Assembly (NCBI RefSeq): GCF_000203975.2
Contig: NZ_AFCF02000015.1
Coordinates: 1 to 64,000, forward strand
Source of the DNA: Leisingera sp. ANG1
GTDB lineage: Bacteria; Pseudomonadota; Alphaproteobacteria; Rhodobacterales; Rhodobacteraceae
DNA length: 64,000 nucleotides
Reading direction: 5' to 3'
Shown piece after piece: positions 17,611-26,158 of the stretch. The notes beneath the pieces were generated by a model that worked only from the letters and a program-made list of their open reading frames with translations, did not search any database and was not told where the DNA came from. The translations under genes and the position numbers were made by a program. Numbering within the stretch: the stretch's first letter is position 1; each line of letters opens with the position of its first letter.

Positions 17611-18056
17611 TTCACGACCTCCACTTGGTTGATATAGGCGCCATAGCCCTCGGCCTCCATGTCGTCCAGATGGACAAACCGCAGGGAGGCGGAGTTGATG
17701 CAGTAGCGCAGGCCGCCGCGGTCCATCGGCCCGTCCGGGAACACATGGCCCAGGTGGCTGTCGCCATGGGTGGAGCGGACCTCGGTTCGGATCATGCCGA
17801 GGGTCCGGTCTTCCAGTTCCTGGATATGCGCGGATTCGATCGGCTTGGTGAAACTGGGCCAGCCGCAGCCGGATTCGTATTTGTCGGAGGAGGCAAACAG
17901 CGGTTCGCCCGACACGATGTCGACATAGATGCCCGGCTCCTTGTTATAGAGCAGCTTGCCGGTGCCGGGGCGTTCGGTGCCTGCGTTCTGGGTCACATAG
18001 AACTCTTCCTCCGACAGTGCTGCAACGGCGTCCGGGTTTTTGAAGTATTTGGTCAT
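17607..18056 (-). CDS. msrB: Peptide-methionine (R)-S-oxide reductase lacking zinc cysteines
   Basis: 149 aa from the ATG at 18056, which has GGGAGG 5 bp upstream; the longer frame adds 12 unlikely residues. Catalytic Cys119 is in [12 protein letters not shown] and a candidate resolving Cys64 is in [10 protein letters not shown]. The two CxxC pairs that bind structural zinc in E. coli-type MsrB are absent: the first is replaced by [13 protein letters not shown] and the second by [10 protein letters not shown]. It reduces the R form of methionine sulphoxide. First gene of the msrB-msrA pair. Confidence 0.95.
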   Translation of the reverse strand: MTKYFKNPDAVAALSEEEFYVTQNAGTERPGTGKLLYNKEPGIYVDIVSGEPLFASSDKYESGCGWPSFTKPIESAHIQELEDRTLGMIRTEVRSTHGDSHLGHVFPDGPMDRGGLRYCINSASLRFVHLDDMEAEGYGAYINQVEVVK

Positions 18057-18157
18057 GGTGTCCTCCCGCCTGTTCGCGTTGCAGCAGAACATGGGGTCTG
18101 TAGCCGCAAATGCAAAGCCCTGTTACAGGCGGCTCGCAAAGCCGTGTGCGGGGCGGC

Positions 18158-18721
18158 TCAGGCGGCGAAGGCGCCGGCCAGCTCTGCGGGCAGGGTGAAC
18201 TCACCCAGCACACGGGCGCGGGCTTCTGCCGACATCTTGCGGGCGGTCTTTTCGACGATGCGCTGCACCTTGTCTGCCGGGTGTTTGGCGGCGAAGGGTT
18301 CAAAGTACCATTTCAGGAAGACAAAGCAGATGATGTCCTCCAGCGCCTGCACCTGATCATCGCGCTTGATGCCCTCCTTGCGCAGCATCTTTGCGGCGGC
18401 GTCCACGTCTTCTGCGCCGTAGCCTGCGTCCTGCATCAGCGCGGTGACCACTTCGGCGTGGTGCTCTGCCTCGGCCTTGCGCCAGGCGAGGTAGCCGGCG
18501 CGGCCTTCGGGGAAGGCGCTGCGCTCCAGCTTCCAGCGCTCCACATGCTGGCCGCGGGCGGCAATTTGCAGCGGCTCGGCTGCGTCCGGGAACAGGCGTT
18601 GCTGCTCCGCGCTCATCCGCTGTCCATAGAGCAGCGCGGCGGGCTGGCCGTCTTCCAGGGTCGGATCCTTGGCATTGGCGGCGTCGATTGCGTCCAGCAC
18701 CTGGGATAGTTGCGTGCTCAT
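18158..18721 (-). CDS. DUF4202 domain-containing protein
   Basis: 187 aa, soluble, helical. Conserved features of this uncharacterised family are visible: HVERWKLERSAFPEGRAGYL, AEAEHHAEVV and EDIICFVFLKWYFEPFA. The His and acidic residues recall HD-type metal sites, which is inference only. Lies upstream of msrB on the same strand with a 101-bp gap, and downstream of an exporter gene. Function unknown. Confidence 0.8.
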   Translation of the reverse strand: MSTQLSQVLDAIDAANAKDPTLEDGQPAALLYGQRMSAEQQRLFPDAAEPLQIAARGQHVERWKLERSAFPEGRAGYLAWRKAEAEHHAEVVTALMQDAGYGAEDVDAAAKMLRKEGIKRDDQVQALEDIICFVFLKWYFEPFAAKHPADKVQRIVEKTARKMSAEARARVLGEFTLPAELAGAFAA

Positions 18722-18833
18722 GCCGCGTCCTCCTGCTTATGTCTTTGGGGATCAGGTTACGGCGGAAACGCAAGGACTTGCAACGGGGCCGCGCCGCGGC
18801 AGCGGCGCCGGGCCCAAGGGGCAGGGGCGGGTG

Positions 18834-19739
18834 TCAGCCCGGCTTTGCCGCGCGGGAGGGCCCTGTTTGCGGCTGTGCAGGCTGGCGGGAGAGCTGGACC
18901 GCCAGGATGCCGCCGGTGACGATGGCAACGCCCAGCACGTCGAGCGGCCCCAGTTTCTCGCCCAGCAGCACGCTGGCGACGGCGACGCCGAATACCGGGT
19001 TCAGGAAGTGGAAGGTGGCGGCGCGCACCGCGCCGATGCGGTTCAGCAGCAGCACCCAGATGAAGGTCGCCATCAGTCCCGGCACGATGGTGGTGTAGGT
19101 AAAGGCCGCCGCCAGCCGCCAGGTGGGGTTGACGAATATTTCCTCGCTCAGCGGTGCGGCGACAAACAGGATGGCAGAGCCGATCAGCATCTGCAGCCCC
19201 ACCACCATCATGAAGTTGCCGCCGGAGGTGGCGCCGCGCAGGGCGAGGGTTGCGGTGGTGAGGGCCAGCACGCCAATCACGCAGAGGAAGACGCCCGTCA
19301 GGTCCACGCCGGCGCTGAGGCGGGTGCCCATGATCAGGGCAACGCCCAAGATGCCCGCGAGCAATCCGGCGTAGCCGAGGGGCCGCAGCCGCTCTCCGAA
19401 CAGCATCCAGCCGGCCAGTGCCACCAGCAGCGGCATGGTGGAGGCGATGATGGCGGCCAGGGAGGCCTCGATCCATTGCATGGCGACAAAGTTGAGGCCG
19501 AGGTAGAGCGCGTTCTGGCAGACACCGAAGATCACCGTCGCGCGCCACTGGCCCGGAGTCAGCCGCCAGGTCTGGCCCATGGCGCGGGCAATGGCGACGC
19601 CGATCAGGCCGGAGATCAGGAACCGCACAGCGAGGGAAAACAGCGGCGAGGCATCCTGCACGATGATCCGCGCCGAGGTGAAGGCCGAGGACCACATCAG
19701 GGCAAAGGCAAGCCCCATGGCTATTGCGCGTGCGTCCAT
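18834..19739 (-). CDS. EamA-family (DMT) transporter
   Basis: 301 aa with about ten membrane helices in two EamA repeats; the N-terminus (MDARAIAMGLAFALMWSSAF) is typical, as is the second-repeat start near PGLMATFIWVLLLNRIGAVR. Inner-membrane exporter of unknown substrate, often amino acids or metabolites. A short polar C-terminal tail ends in Lys/Pro. Same strand as the DUF4202 gene; the LysE-type exporter gene lies 75 bp upstream. Confidence 0.88.
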   Translation of the reverse strand: MDARAIAMGLAFALMWSSAFTSARIIVQDASPLFSLAVRFLISGLIGVAIARAMGQTWRLTPGQWRATVIFGVCQNALYLGLNFVAMQWIEASLAAIIASTMPLLVALAGWMLFGERLRPLGYAGLLAGILGVALIMGTRLSAGVDLTGVFLCVIGVLALTTATLALRGATSGGNFMMVVGLQMLIGSAILFVAAPLSEEIFVNPTWRLAAAFTYTTIVPGLMATFIWVLLLNRIGAVRAATFHFLNPVFGVAVASVLLGEKLGPLDVLGVAIVTGGILAVQLSRQPAQPQTGPSRAAKPG

Positions 19740-19814
19740 TGTCCCAACCCTTTCTGCTGCGGCGGACTGTCGGGGAAGCGGGCGGCGGGATCAAGCCCCG
19801 TTATTCAAGCCCTG

Positions 19815-20438
19815 TCAGCTGAGCCGGGCTGCGAAGATCTGCCAGCTGGCGGCACCAAAGGCGGCGGCGAACAGGGCCTCGAACACGCGACGCAGGCGGA
19901 TGTAGATGCGGCTGGCGGCGGCGCTGGAAAACAGGATCGCGTAGCCGTGGAAGATCAGCGTGCTTTGCACTGCGATGGCGGCAATTACCACCAGCAGCGC
20001 CGAGGGCTCGGTGCCGGGCGGAATGCCAATGGCGTAGAGCGAGCCGAAGAACAGGATCGCCTTCGGATTAGTCAGATGCAGCGCCAGCCCCTTGGCGTAA
20101 GCTGCGCGCAGCGAGGGCGCTGCCGAGGGGCGCAGTTCCGGGGCGCCGGAACGCAGGGCAGAACGCGCCGAGCGGATCGCCAGATACATCAGGTAGGCGG
20201 CGCCGAAGTAGCGGACCACTTCGAACATCCAGGCATTGGCCAGCATCACCGCACCCAGGCCAAATGCGGCAGAGACCGACCAGATCAGTGAGCCGCTGCT
20301 GACGCCGGCCGCCAGTGCCAGCCCGGCGGCGCGGCCGCGCTGCATGGCAGTGCCGGCGATGGTCAGGGTGGCCGGGCCGGGGCTGACGCCGGCCAGCAAA
20401 GCGGCACCCAGGATCAGCAGCAGATTGACGTTCTCCAT
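19815..20438 (-). CDS. LysE-family amino-acid exporter
   Basis: 207 aa, about six helices. The N-terminal GVSPGPATLTIAGTAMQRGR carries the G-x-x-PGP signature of LysE/RhtB proteins, and LTNPKAILFFGSLY near residue 115 is the second conserved block. Exports amino acids or derivatives out of the cell; the substrate cannot be assigned. Separated from HU by the HU terminator. Confidence 0.9.
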   Translation of the reverse strand: MENVNLLLILGAALLAGVSPGPATLTIAGTAMQRGRAAGLALAAGVSSGSLIWSVSAAFGLGAVMLANAWMFEVVRYFGAAYLMYLAIRSARSALRSGAPELRPSAAPSLRAAYAKGLALHLTNPKAILFFGSLYAIGIPPGTEPSALLVVIAAIAVQSTLIFHGYAILFSSAAASRIYIRLRRVFEALFAAAFGAASWQIFAARLS

Positions 20439-20546
20439 GGTGCGGCCCCCTCTTGTGCGTTGATCTCAGCCTGCGCCTCTGGACCCGGCATTGCAATCAG
20501 CAACGCTGCGGCGGCGGGCGAACTGTTGGCCGTATGTGCGGGGGCA

Positions 20547-20579
20547 AAAGAAAAGGGCCGCCCGCAGCGGGCAGCCCTC
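20547..20579 (-). terminator. Intrinsic terminator of the HU gene
   Basis: On the minus strand, AGGGCTGCCCGC / GGGCGGCCCT forms a strong stem with a TGC loop and runs into TTTTCTTTTG, 25 bp after the HU stop. Confidence 0.85.
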
Positions 20580-20603
20580 AAACCGTCCGGATCAGGTCCG
20601 GTA

Positions 20604-20891
20604 TCAGCCGTTCACGCTGTCTTTCAGCGCTTTGGCGATGGTCATTTTCACCACCTTGTCGGCTTCCTTGGTGAACTTCTCACCGGTGGCCGGGTTGCGC
20701 ACTTCGCGCTCGGGACGCTCGCGGCAGTAGATCTTGCCGACGCCCGGCAGGGTCACGGCACCGCCGCCCGACACTTCGCGGGTGATCAGCGAGCAGACCG
20801 CTTCCAGTGCGGAACCTGCGACTTTCTTGTCGCTGCCCATTTCCTCTGCCAGAGCGGCAACAAGCTGGGTTTTGGTCATCGGTTTGGACAT
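20604..20891 (-). CDS. HU-family DNA-binding protein
   Basis: 95 aa from the ATG at 20891, which has AAGGAG upstream. The bacterial histone-like fold is recognisable: MTKTQLVAALAEEMG at the N-terminus, LPGVGKIYCRERPEREVRNP in the arm region, and FTKEADKVVKMTIAKALKD at the end. It binds and bends DNA as a dimer in the nucleoid. The arm motif departs from the usual GFG..RKARTGRNP, so it is a divergent HU rather than HupB proper. Own promoter and terminator, so monocistronic. Confidence 0.92.
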   Translation of the reverse strand: MSKPMTKTQLVAALAEEMGSDKKVAGSALEAVCSLITREVSGGGAVTLPGVGKIYCRERPEREVRNPATGEKFTKEADKVVKMTIAKALKDSVNG

Positions 20892-20938
20892 TCTTCGTCT
20901 CCTTAAACTGCCCGAACTGTGGGGCCTCATCGCGTGAC

Positions 20939-20966
20939 ATTATCGTTATGTTGTATGATAACACAA
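20939..20966 (-). promoter_or_regulatory. Candidate promoter of the HU gene, with overlapping dyad
   Basis: On the minus strand TTGTGT (-35) and GATAAT (-10) are 16 bp apart, 48 bp before the HU start codon. The AT-rich segment also contains the dyad TTATC-N12-GATAA (20940-20961), which may be an operator. Confidence 0.5.
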
Positions 20967-21030
20967 CTTCTTGTGTGCTCCGCACAGTCCAAAATGGGCA
21001 TTTTTTCTAGGAAAACTGCAAAAAACCGCC

Positions 21031-22497
21031 TTAGAGGAAGGCTGTTTCGTCGAACGAGCGCAATTTCCGGCTGTGCAGGCGCTCCAGAGGCATGCCGCGC
21101 AGGCGTTCCATAGCTCTTATGCCGATTTGCAGATGGCGCGCAACCTGGGTCCGGTAAAAGTCCGACGCCATGCCCGGGAGCTTCAGCTCACCGTGCAGCG
21201 GCTTGTCCGAAACACAGAGCAGCGTGCCGTAGGGCACCCGGAAGCGGTAGCCGTTGGCGGCGATGGTGGCGCTTTCCATGTCCAGCGCCACCGCGCGGGA
21301 CTGGCTGAGGCGCTGCACCGGGCCGGACTGGTCGCGCAGCTCCCAGTTGCGGTTGTCGATGGTGGCGACGGTGCCGGTGCGCATGATCCGCTTGAGGTCG
21401 AAGCCTTCGTATTCGGTGATCTCGGCCACCGCCTCCTCCAGCGCGACTTGGATTTCCGCAAGCGCCGGGATCGGGGTCCAGATTGGCAGGTCGTCGTCCA
21501 GCACGTGATCTTCGCGCAGGTAGCCATGCGCCAGCACGAAGTCCCCCAGCGCCTGTGTGTTCCTGAGGCCGGCGCAATGGCCGACCATCAGCCAGGCATG
21601 CGGGCGCAGCACCGCGATGTGGTCGGTTGCGGTCTTGGCATTGGAGGGGCCGACGCCGATGTTGACCAGGGTGACGCCGTTCCCGTCCTCGCGCTTCAGA
21701 TGGTAGGTGGGCATTTGCGGCAGCTTGCCGGCCTCGGGGATCACCGCGTCAGGACCGGTTATCTCGTGATCGCCGGTGCTGACAAAACTGGTATAGCCGC
21801 TGTCCGGATCCGCCAGCTGGGCGCGGGCATAGGCTTCGAACTCTGCCACGTAGAACTGGTAGTTGGTGAACAGGACGTGGTTCTGGAAATGCTCCGGGCT
21901 GGTGGCTGTGTAATGGCTGAGCCGCGCCAGCGAGTAGTCGATGCGCTGGGCAGTAAATAGCGCCAGCGGGCCGGTGCCGTTGGGCGGCTGGTAGGTGCCG
22001 TTGACGATGTCGTCATTTGTGGTCGACAGATCCGGCACGTCAAACACATCGCGCAGGGTGAAGCCCGCCGCACCCTCTTGCGGCACCGTCAGGTCCGGGC
22101 GCGAGGCCACTGCGAAATGCACCGGGATCGGGGTGTCCGAGACGCTGATGGTGACCGGCTGGCCGTGGTTGCGGATCAGCAGGGTGATTTGCTGGATCAG
22201 GTAATTGCGGAACAGGTCCGGCCGGGTCACCGTGGTGGCATAGGTGCCGGGTGCGGAGACGTGGCCAAAGCTGAGGCGGCTGTCCACCTGTGCGAAGGTC
22301 AGGGTGGAGAACCGGATCTCCGGGTAGTAGGCGCGGATGCGCTGGTTGTCCGGCGCGCCGTCCGCCATTGCGCGGATGAACTCATCGCAGAGGAACCCGG
22401 TGGCCTGATTATAAAGCAGCTCCAGCCGGTCCACGGCCTCGGTTGCGTCGTTGAAGCTTTCGTCCGGCGGATGGCCGGGGTGTTTTGTTGTTATCAT
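21031..22497 (-). CDS. amn: AMP nucleosidase
   Basis: 488 aa, full length. An N-terminal AMP nucleosidase domain (to about residue 180) precedes the nucleoside phosphorylase-like catalytic domain with HLKREDGNGVTLVNIGVGPS and MVGHCAGLRNTQALGDFVLA. ALDMESATIAANGYRFRVPYG holds the ribose/purine-binding Glu. It splits AMP into adenine and ribose 5-phosphate and so controls adenylate pools. The start overlaps the ade stop by 4 bp, so adenine released here can be passed to adenine deaminase made from the same message. Confidence 0.96.
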   Translation of the reverse strand: MITTKHPGHPPDESFNDATEAVDRLELLYNQATGFLCDEFIRAMADGAPDNQRIRAYYPEIRFSTLTFAQVDSRLSFGHVSAPGTYATTVTRPDLFRNYLIQQITLLIRNHGQPVTISVSDTPIPVHFAVASRPDLTVPQEGAAGFTLRDVFDVPDLSTTNDDIVNGTYQPPNGTGPLALFTAQRIDYSLARLSHYTATSPEHFQNHVLFTNYQFYVAEFEAYARAQLADPDSGYTSFVSTGDHEITGPDAVIPEAGKLPQMPTYHLKREDGNGVTLVNIGVGPSNAKTATDHIAVLRPHAWLMVGHCAGLRNTQALGDFVLAHGYLREDHVLDDDLPIWTPIPALAEIQVALEEAVAEITEYEGFDLKRIMRTGTVATIDNRNWELRDQSGPVQRLSQSRAVALDMESATIAANGYRFRVPYGTLLCVSDKPLHGELKLPGMASDFYRTQVARHLQIGIRAMERLRGMPLERLHSRKLRSFDETAFL

Positions 22498-24296
22498 TGG
22501 GCAGGCTCGATTACCGGGATTTTCTGGAATGTGCGCACGTCGACCAGGCCCAGGTCGGAGATCCTCAGTTCCGGGATCACCACCAGCGCCAGAAGCGAGT
22601 GCTGCATATATGCGTTGTTAAGGGCGCAGCCGCAGGCCTGCATCGCCTCCACCATCACCTGTGCCTTGGCGGCGACCTCGGTGGCGGGGCTGTCGGACAT
22701 CAGGCCAGCGATCGGCAGTTCGATCAGCGCCAGTTCCTGCCCGTCCCTGTAAATGGTGATGCCGCCGCCCACCTGCGCCAGCCGGTTGGCCGCCAGCGCC
22801 ATCTGCTCACGGTCGGTGCCAACCACGATCATATGGTGGCTGTCATGCGCCACGGTTGAGGCCATCGCCATTTTACCGCTGTAGCCGAAGCCGGAGACAA
22901 ACGCGTTGGTGACGCCGCCGGTGGCGCGGTGGCGTTCCACCAGCGCGATCTGGCAGACATCGCCGCTGCCCTCGACCAGCCCGTCGACCACTGGCAGCTC
23001 CGCCCGCAGCGCCTTGGTCGGGGCCTGGTTTTCGACCACGCCGATCACATTGGCAGTGACCGCATTGGCGCCCTCCGGCGCGGCCAGTTCGAAGTCCTTC
23101 GCGGTCAGCTCATGGCCCAGGTGTACGGTGCCGCGGGCGCTGGCGGGCCAGTCGTAGTGCGGGCAGTCGACCTTGATAGAGCCTGATTCCGCCACGATCT
23201 GCCCGCGGGCGATGACCACCTCGATCGGCAGTTCGCTCAAGTCCGAGGTCAGGATCACATCGGCGCGGCGGCCCGGGGTGATGGAGCCGATCTCCCGCTC
23301 CAGCCCGAAGTGGGTGGCGGTGTTGATGGTCGCCATCTGCAGCGCAATCACCGGGTCGCAGCCGCAGGCAATGGCGTGGCGCACCACCCGGTTCATGTGG
23401 CCGTCGTTGACCAGCGTGCCGGAGTGGCAGTCATCGGTGCAGAGAATGAAGTTGCGCGGGTCCAGGCCCTTCTCGGTGACGGCGGTGATCTGGCTCTCGA
23501 CGTCATACCAGGCAGAGCCGAGCCGCATCATCGACCGCATACCCTGGCGCACTCGCGCGATGGCGTCAGCCTCGCAGGTGCCCTCGTGGTCATCGGCTGG
23601 GCCGCCGGCCACATAGGCCGCGAAGTCCGGGCCAAGGTCGGGGGAGGCGTAATGGCCGCCCACGGTTTTTCCTGCGCGCTGGGTTGCGGCGATTTCGGCC
23701 AGCATCTTGGGGTCGGCGTTGGCGACGCCGGGGAAGTTCATCATCTCCCCCAGCCCGATGATGCCGGGCCAGTTCATCGCCTCAGCCACGTCCTCGGCAA
23801 AGATTTCATAACCGGTGGTTTCCAGCCCCGGCGCCGAGGGCGCGCAACTGGGCATCTGGGTGAAGATATTGACCGGCTGCATCAGCGCCTCGTCATGCAT
23901 ATAGCGCACCCCGTCCAGACCCAGCACATTGGCAATCTCATGCGGGTCGGTGAACATCGAGGTGGTGCCATGCGGGATCACCGCGCGGGCAAATTCCGCG
24001 GGGGTGAGCATGCCGCTCTCGATATGCATATGGGCATCGCACAGGCCGGGGATCATGTAACGCCCGTTGGCCTCGATGATCTGGGTGTCTGGCCCGGTGC
24101 AATAGGAGGCATCCGGCCCGACATAGGCGATACGCCCGGCCTTGATCGCAATATCATGGCCCGGCAGCTGTTCGCGGGTGTGGACATTGACCCAGATGCC
24201 CTGGCGGATCACCGTATCGGCGGGTGCGCGGCCTGCGGCTACTTCGATCAATTGCGGGGCGGTGTCGGGCCAGCTCGGAAAAATGTTTTCTGACAT
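22494..24296 (-). CDS. ade: Adenine deaminase
   Basis: 600 aa. Amidohydrolase fold with the first metal motif in GLCDAHMHIESGMLTPAEFA, TDPHEIANVLG, and DDCHSG further on; the C-terminal adenine deaminase domain follows from about residue 420. Converts adenine to hypoxanthine and ammonia, needing Mn or Fe. First gene of the ade-amn operon. It is the long (YicP-type) enzyme rather than the adenosine-deaminase-like one. Confidence 0.96.
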   Translation of the reverse strand: MSENIFPSWPDTAPQLIEVAAGRAPADTVIRQGIWVNVHTREQLPGHDIAIKAGRIAYVGPDASYCTGPDTQIIEANGRYMIPGLCDAHMHIESGMLTPAEFARAVIPHGTTSMFTDPHEIANVLGLDGVRYMHDEALMQPVNIFTQMPSCAPSAPGLETTGYEIFAEDVAEAMNWPGIIGLGEMMNFPGVANADPKMLAEIAATQRAGKTVGGHYASPDLGPDFAAYVAGGPADDHEGTCEADAIARVRQGMRSMMRLGSAWYDVESQITAVTEKGLDPRNFILCTDDCHSGTLVNDGHMNRVVRHAIACGCDPVIALQMATINTATHFGLEREIGSITPGRRADVILTSDLSELPIEVVIARGQIVAESGSIKVDCPHYDWPASARGTVHLGHELTAKDFELAAPEGANAVTANVIGVVENQAPTKALRAELPVVDGLVEGSGDVCQIALVERHRATGGVTNAFVSGFGYSGKMAMASTVAHDSHHMIVVGTDREQMALAANRLAQVGGGITIYRDGQELALIELPIAGLMSDSPATEVAAKAQVMVEAMQACGCALNNAYMQHSLLALVVIPELRISDLGLVDVRTFQKIPVIEPAQ

Positions 24297-24461
24297 AATC
24301 CAATTGTTCCGATTGCGGGCGGGAAGGCAAGCGGATTGCTGGCTTTGCCATCAAAGCTTCATGCGGATGGTGGAAAGGCGCCGAAGGCTGGCGCATTTGG
24401 CGTTGCCGCAGCGCGGGTTTCAACGGCAGGGTGTAAGTGTTTCTTATGCGGAGGAATTGGC

Positions 24462-24884
24462 ATGGACTACCAGACTGTGGACGCAGACAGCTTTGGCCGT
24501 TCCCTGCGCGGGATCGGGATTAACCTGCTGGTGCGGGATGTTCCGGCAGAGATTGCCTTTTTAGAGACTGTTTTTGCCATGAAAGGCCATCAGGTGAGCA
24601 AGGATTTTGCCATCGTCACCTATGGCGGACAGGTGTTTCAGCTGCACAGCGACGGCACCTATGCGGAAAATCCGCTGCTGGGGCTGCTGCCGGAAAACCC
24701 GCCGCGCGGGGCCGGGATTGAGATCCGGCTTTATGACACTGACCCGGATGCGGCTGCGGCGCGGGCGGAAGCCGCTGGCTTCACAATTCTGCAGGCGCCT
24801 GCGGACAAGCCGCATGGCCTGCGCGAGGCCTATATCTTGTGTGAAAACGGCTATGCCTGGGTGCCAAGCAGGCCCAAGGGGTAA
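24462..24884 (+). CDS. VOC/glyoxalase-fold protein
   Basis: 140 aa from the ATG at 24462, with GGAGG 7-8 bp upstream. The chain has the paired beta-alpha-beta-beta-beta pattern of vicinal-oxygen-chelate proteins (GINLLVRDVPAEIAFLETVF and GIEIRLYDTDPDAAAARAEA). His/Glu metal ligands are partly recognisable but the substrate is not. It may be an enzyme or a resistance/binding protein. Lies alone between ade (divergent) and a membrane protein gene 83 bp on. Confidence 0.78.
   Translation: MDYQTVDADSFGRSLRGIGINLLVRDVPAEIAFLETVFAMKGHQVSKDFAIVTYGGQVFQLHSDGTYAENPLLGLLPENPPRGAGIEIRLYDTDPDAAAARAEAAGFTILQAPADKPHGLREAYILCENGYAWVPSRPKG
24555..24576 (+). repeat. AT-rich dispersed word (best copy), inside the VOC gene
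   Basis: 22 nt: GCCTTTTTAG at 24555 then AGACTGTTTTTG. It matches the copy at 40471 with one mismatch, although the two host genes are unrelated and are on opposite strands. It encodes FLETVF here, using a rare TTA codon. Confidence 0.55.
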
Positions 24885-24967
24885 GGGCTGGGAATTCCTC
24901 CCCTTTTACCCGGGCGACGACCGGTCCATGCTGGGCGGAACCTTTTGGATGCCGCGAGGGACCGCTG

Positions 24968-26158
24968 ATGCACGCCATTGCCGATACAACTGCCCTGGTC
25001 GAGGAGGGGGTGCTGACCGCGGATCAGGCCCGCACCATCGAGGCGCGCTCGCGCGAGGTTATGGTATCGCTGGCGGTCAACGCGATCCTGTGTTTCGGAA
25101 TCATCGCCGCCACCGCCGGCTTCATCTTCTGGCTGGCGGATCCGCTTGCGGTAGCTGTGACGGGCATCCTGATGCTGGGCGGCGGGCTGGCGGTTCTGGC
25201 ACGCGGCAGCGAGACGCTGCGGATGTTCGGCAATTCCGCCACTTTGATTGGCGCGGGGATGCTGATGGGCGGTGCCGGAATTGAGCTGGTGGACAAATAC
25301 GAGGACATCGCCGGCTGGGTGATGCTGCCCGCCGGTGCGCTGGTGGCGCTGATCTGCACCTGGCGCTGGCGTCACGGGGCTTGGTCTGCGGGTTTTGTGC
25401 TGGGGGCGATCCTGCTGATGGGGCTGGCGATGCATCTGGCGGGGATCGAACTGCTGCTGCAACAATACGGCATCGGCTCACCGTTGCGGAACCTGGCGCT
25501 GCTTTATTATGCGGCGGCGCTGGCGCTGGCCGGCTGGCAAGTGGACGTGCGTTTTGTCACCGCGCTGGCAATTGCGCCCTTTGCCCAGATGCTGGAGACC
25601 GGCACCAGCTATTTCCATGCGGCCTATGTGTTCTATTCGCCGGAATCGACGCTGACGATCCTGCAGATGGTGCTGCTGATCGTGCTCTGTGTCTGGGGTG
25701 CGGCCCGGCTGGCGGAGCGCGATGCCCGGCACTTGCGCATCCTGGCGATATTGGGGTTTGCGGTCGCGAACCTTTGTGCGCTGGTCGGCTCCTTGTGGGG
25801 GGACGTGGTGGGCGAAACCGTTTGGGGGCCAGGCCGCTACAGCGACGGTTACGAGGATTGGGAAGCCTACTCTGCCGCCCGCGATGCCTTCCGCGACAGC
25901 GCACTGTTCATTTCCGAAAACGTCTATTCCGTGCTCTGGGCAGCGGTGCTGGCGGCGGTGATCTTCTGGGCGGCGCAGCGGCACCAGCGCGGATTGTTCA
26001 ACGCGGCGCTGACCTTTGCCGCGATCCATGCCTACACGCAGATGTTTGAATCCTTCGCCGATGAGCCGCTGGCCTATGTGATTGGTGGTCTGGCGGCGAT
26101 CCCGCTGGCCTGGGGATTGTGGCGGCTGAATCAGTGGATGGCGGCAAAGCAGGTCTAA
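24968..26158 (+). CDS. Multi-pass membrane protein, DUF2157-like
   Basis: 396 aa. A short cytoplasmic helix of about 30 residues with VEEGVLTADQARTIEARSRE resembles the DUF2157 N-terminal domain, followed by about ten hydrophobic segments. A periplasmic or cytoplasmic loop around residues 280-310 is rich in Tyr, Asp and Glu. No catalytic motif is visible and the function is unknown. Its stop overlaps the stop of the convergent regulator: the four bases CTAA at 26155-26158 serve both. Confidence 0.72.
   Translation: MHAIADTTALVEEGVLTADQARTIEARSREVMVSLAVNAILCFGIIAATAGFIFWLADPLAVAVTGILMLGGGLAVLARGSETLRMFGNSATLIGAGMLMGGAGIELVDKYEDIAGWVMLPAGALVALICTWRWRHGAWSAGFVLGAILLMGLAMHLAGIELLLQQYGIGSPLRNLALLYYAAALALAGWQVDVRFVTALAIAPFAQMLETGTSYFHAAYVFYSPESTLTILQMVLLIVLCVWGAARLAERDARHLRILAILGFAVANLCALVGSLWGDVVGETVWGPGRYSDGYEDWEAYSAARDAFRDSALFISENVYSVLWAAVLAAVIFWAAQRHQRGLFNAALTFAAIHAYTQMFESFADEPLAYVIGGLAAIPLAWGLWRLNQWMAAKQV

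Noticed and set aside
18669..20291. 540-residue plus frame across the two exporter genes
   Set aside because: It crosses two separate minus-strand transporter genes and the gap between them, and its composition is non-protein-like.
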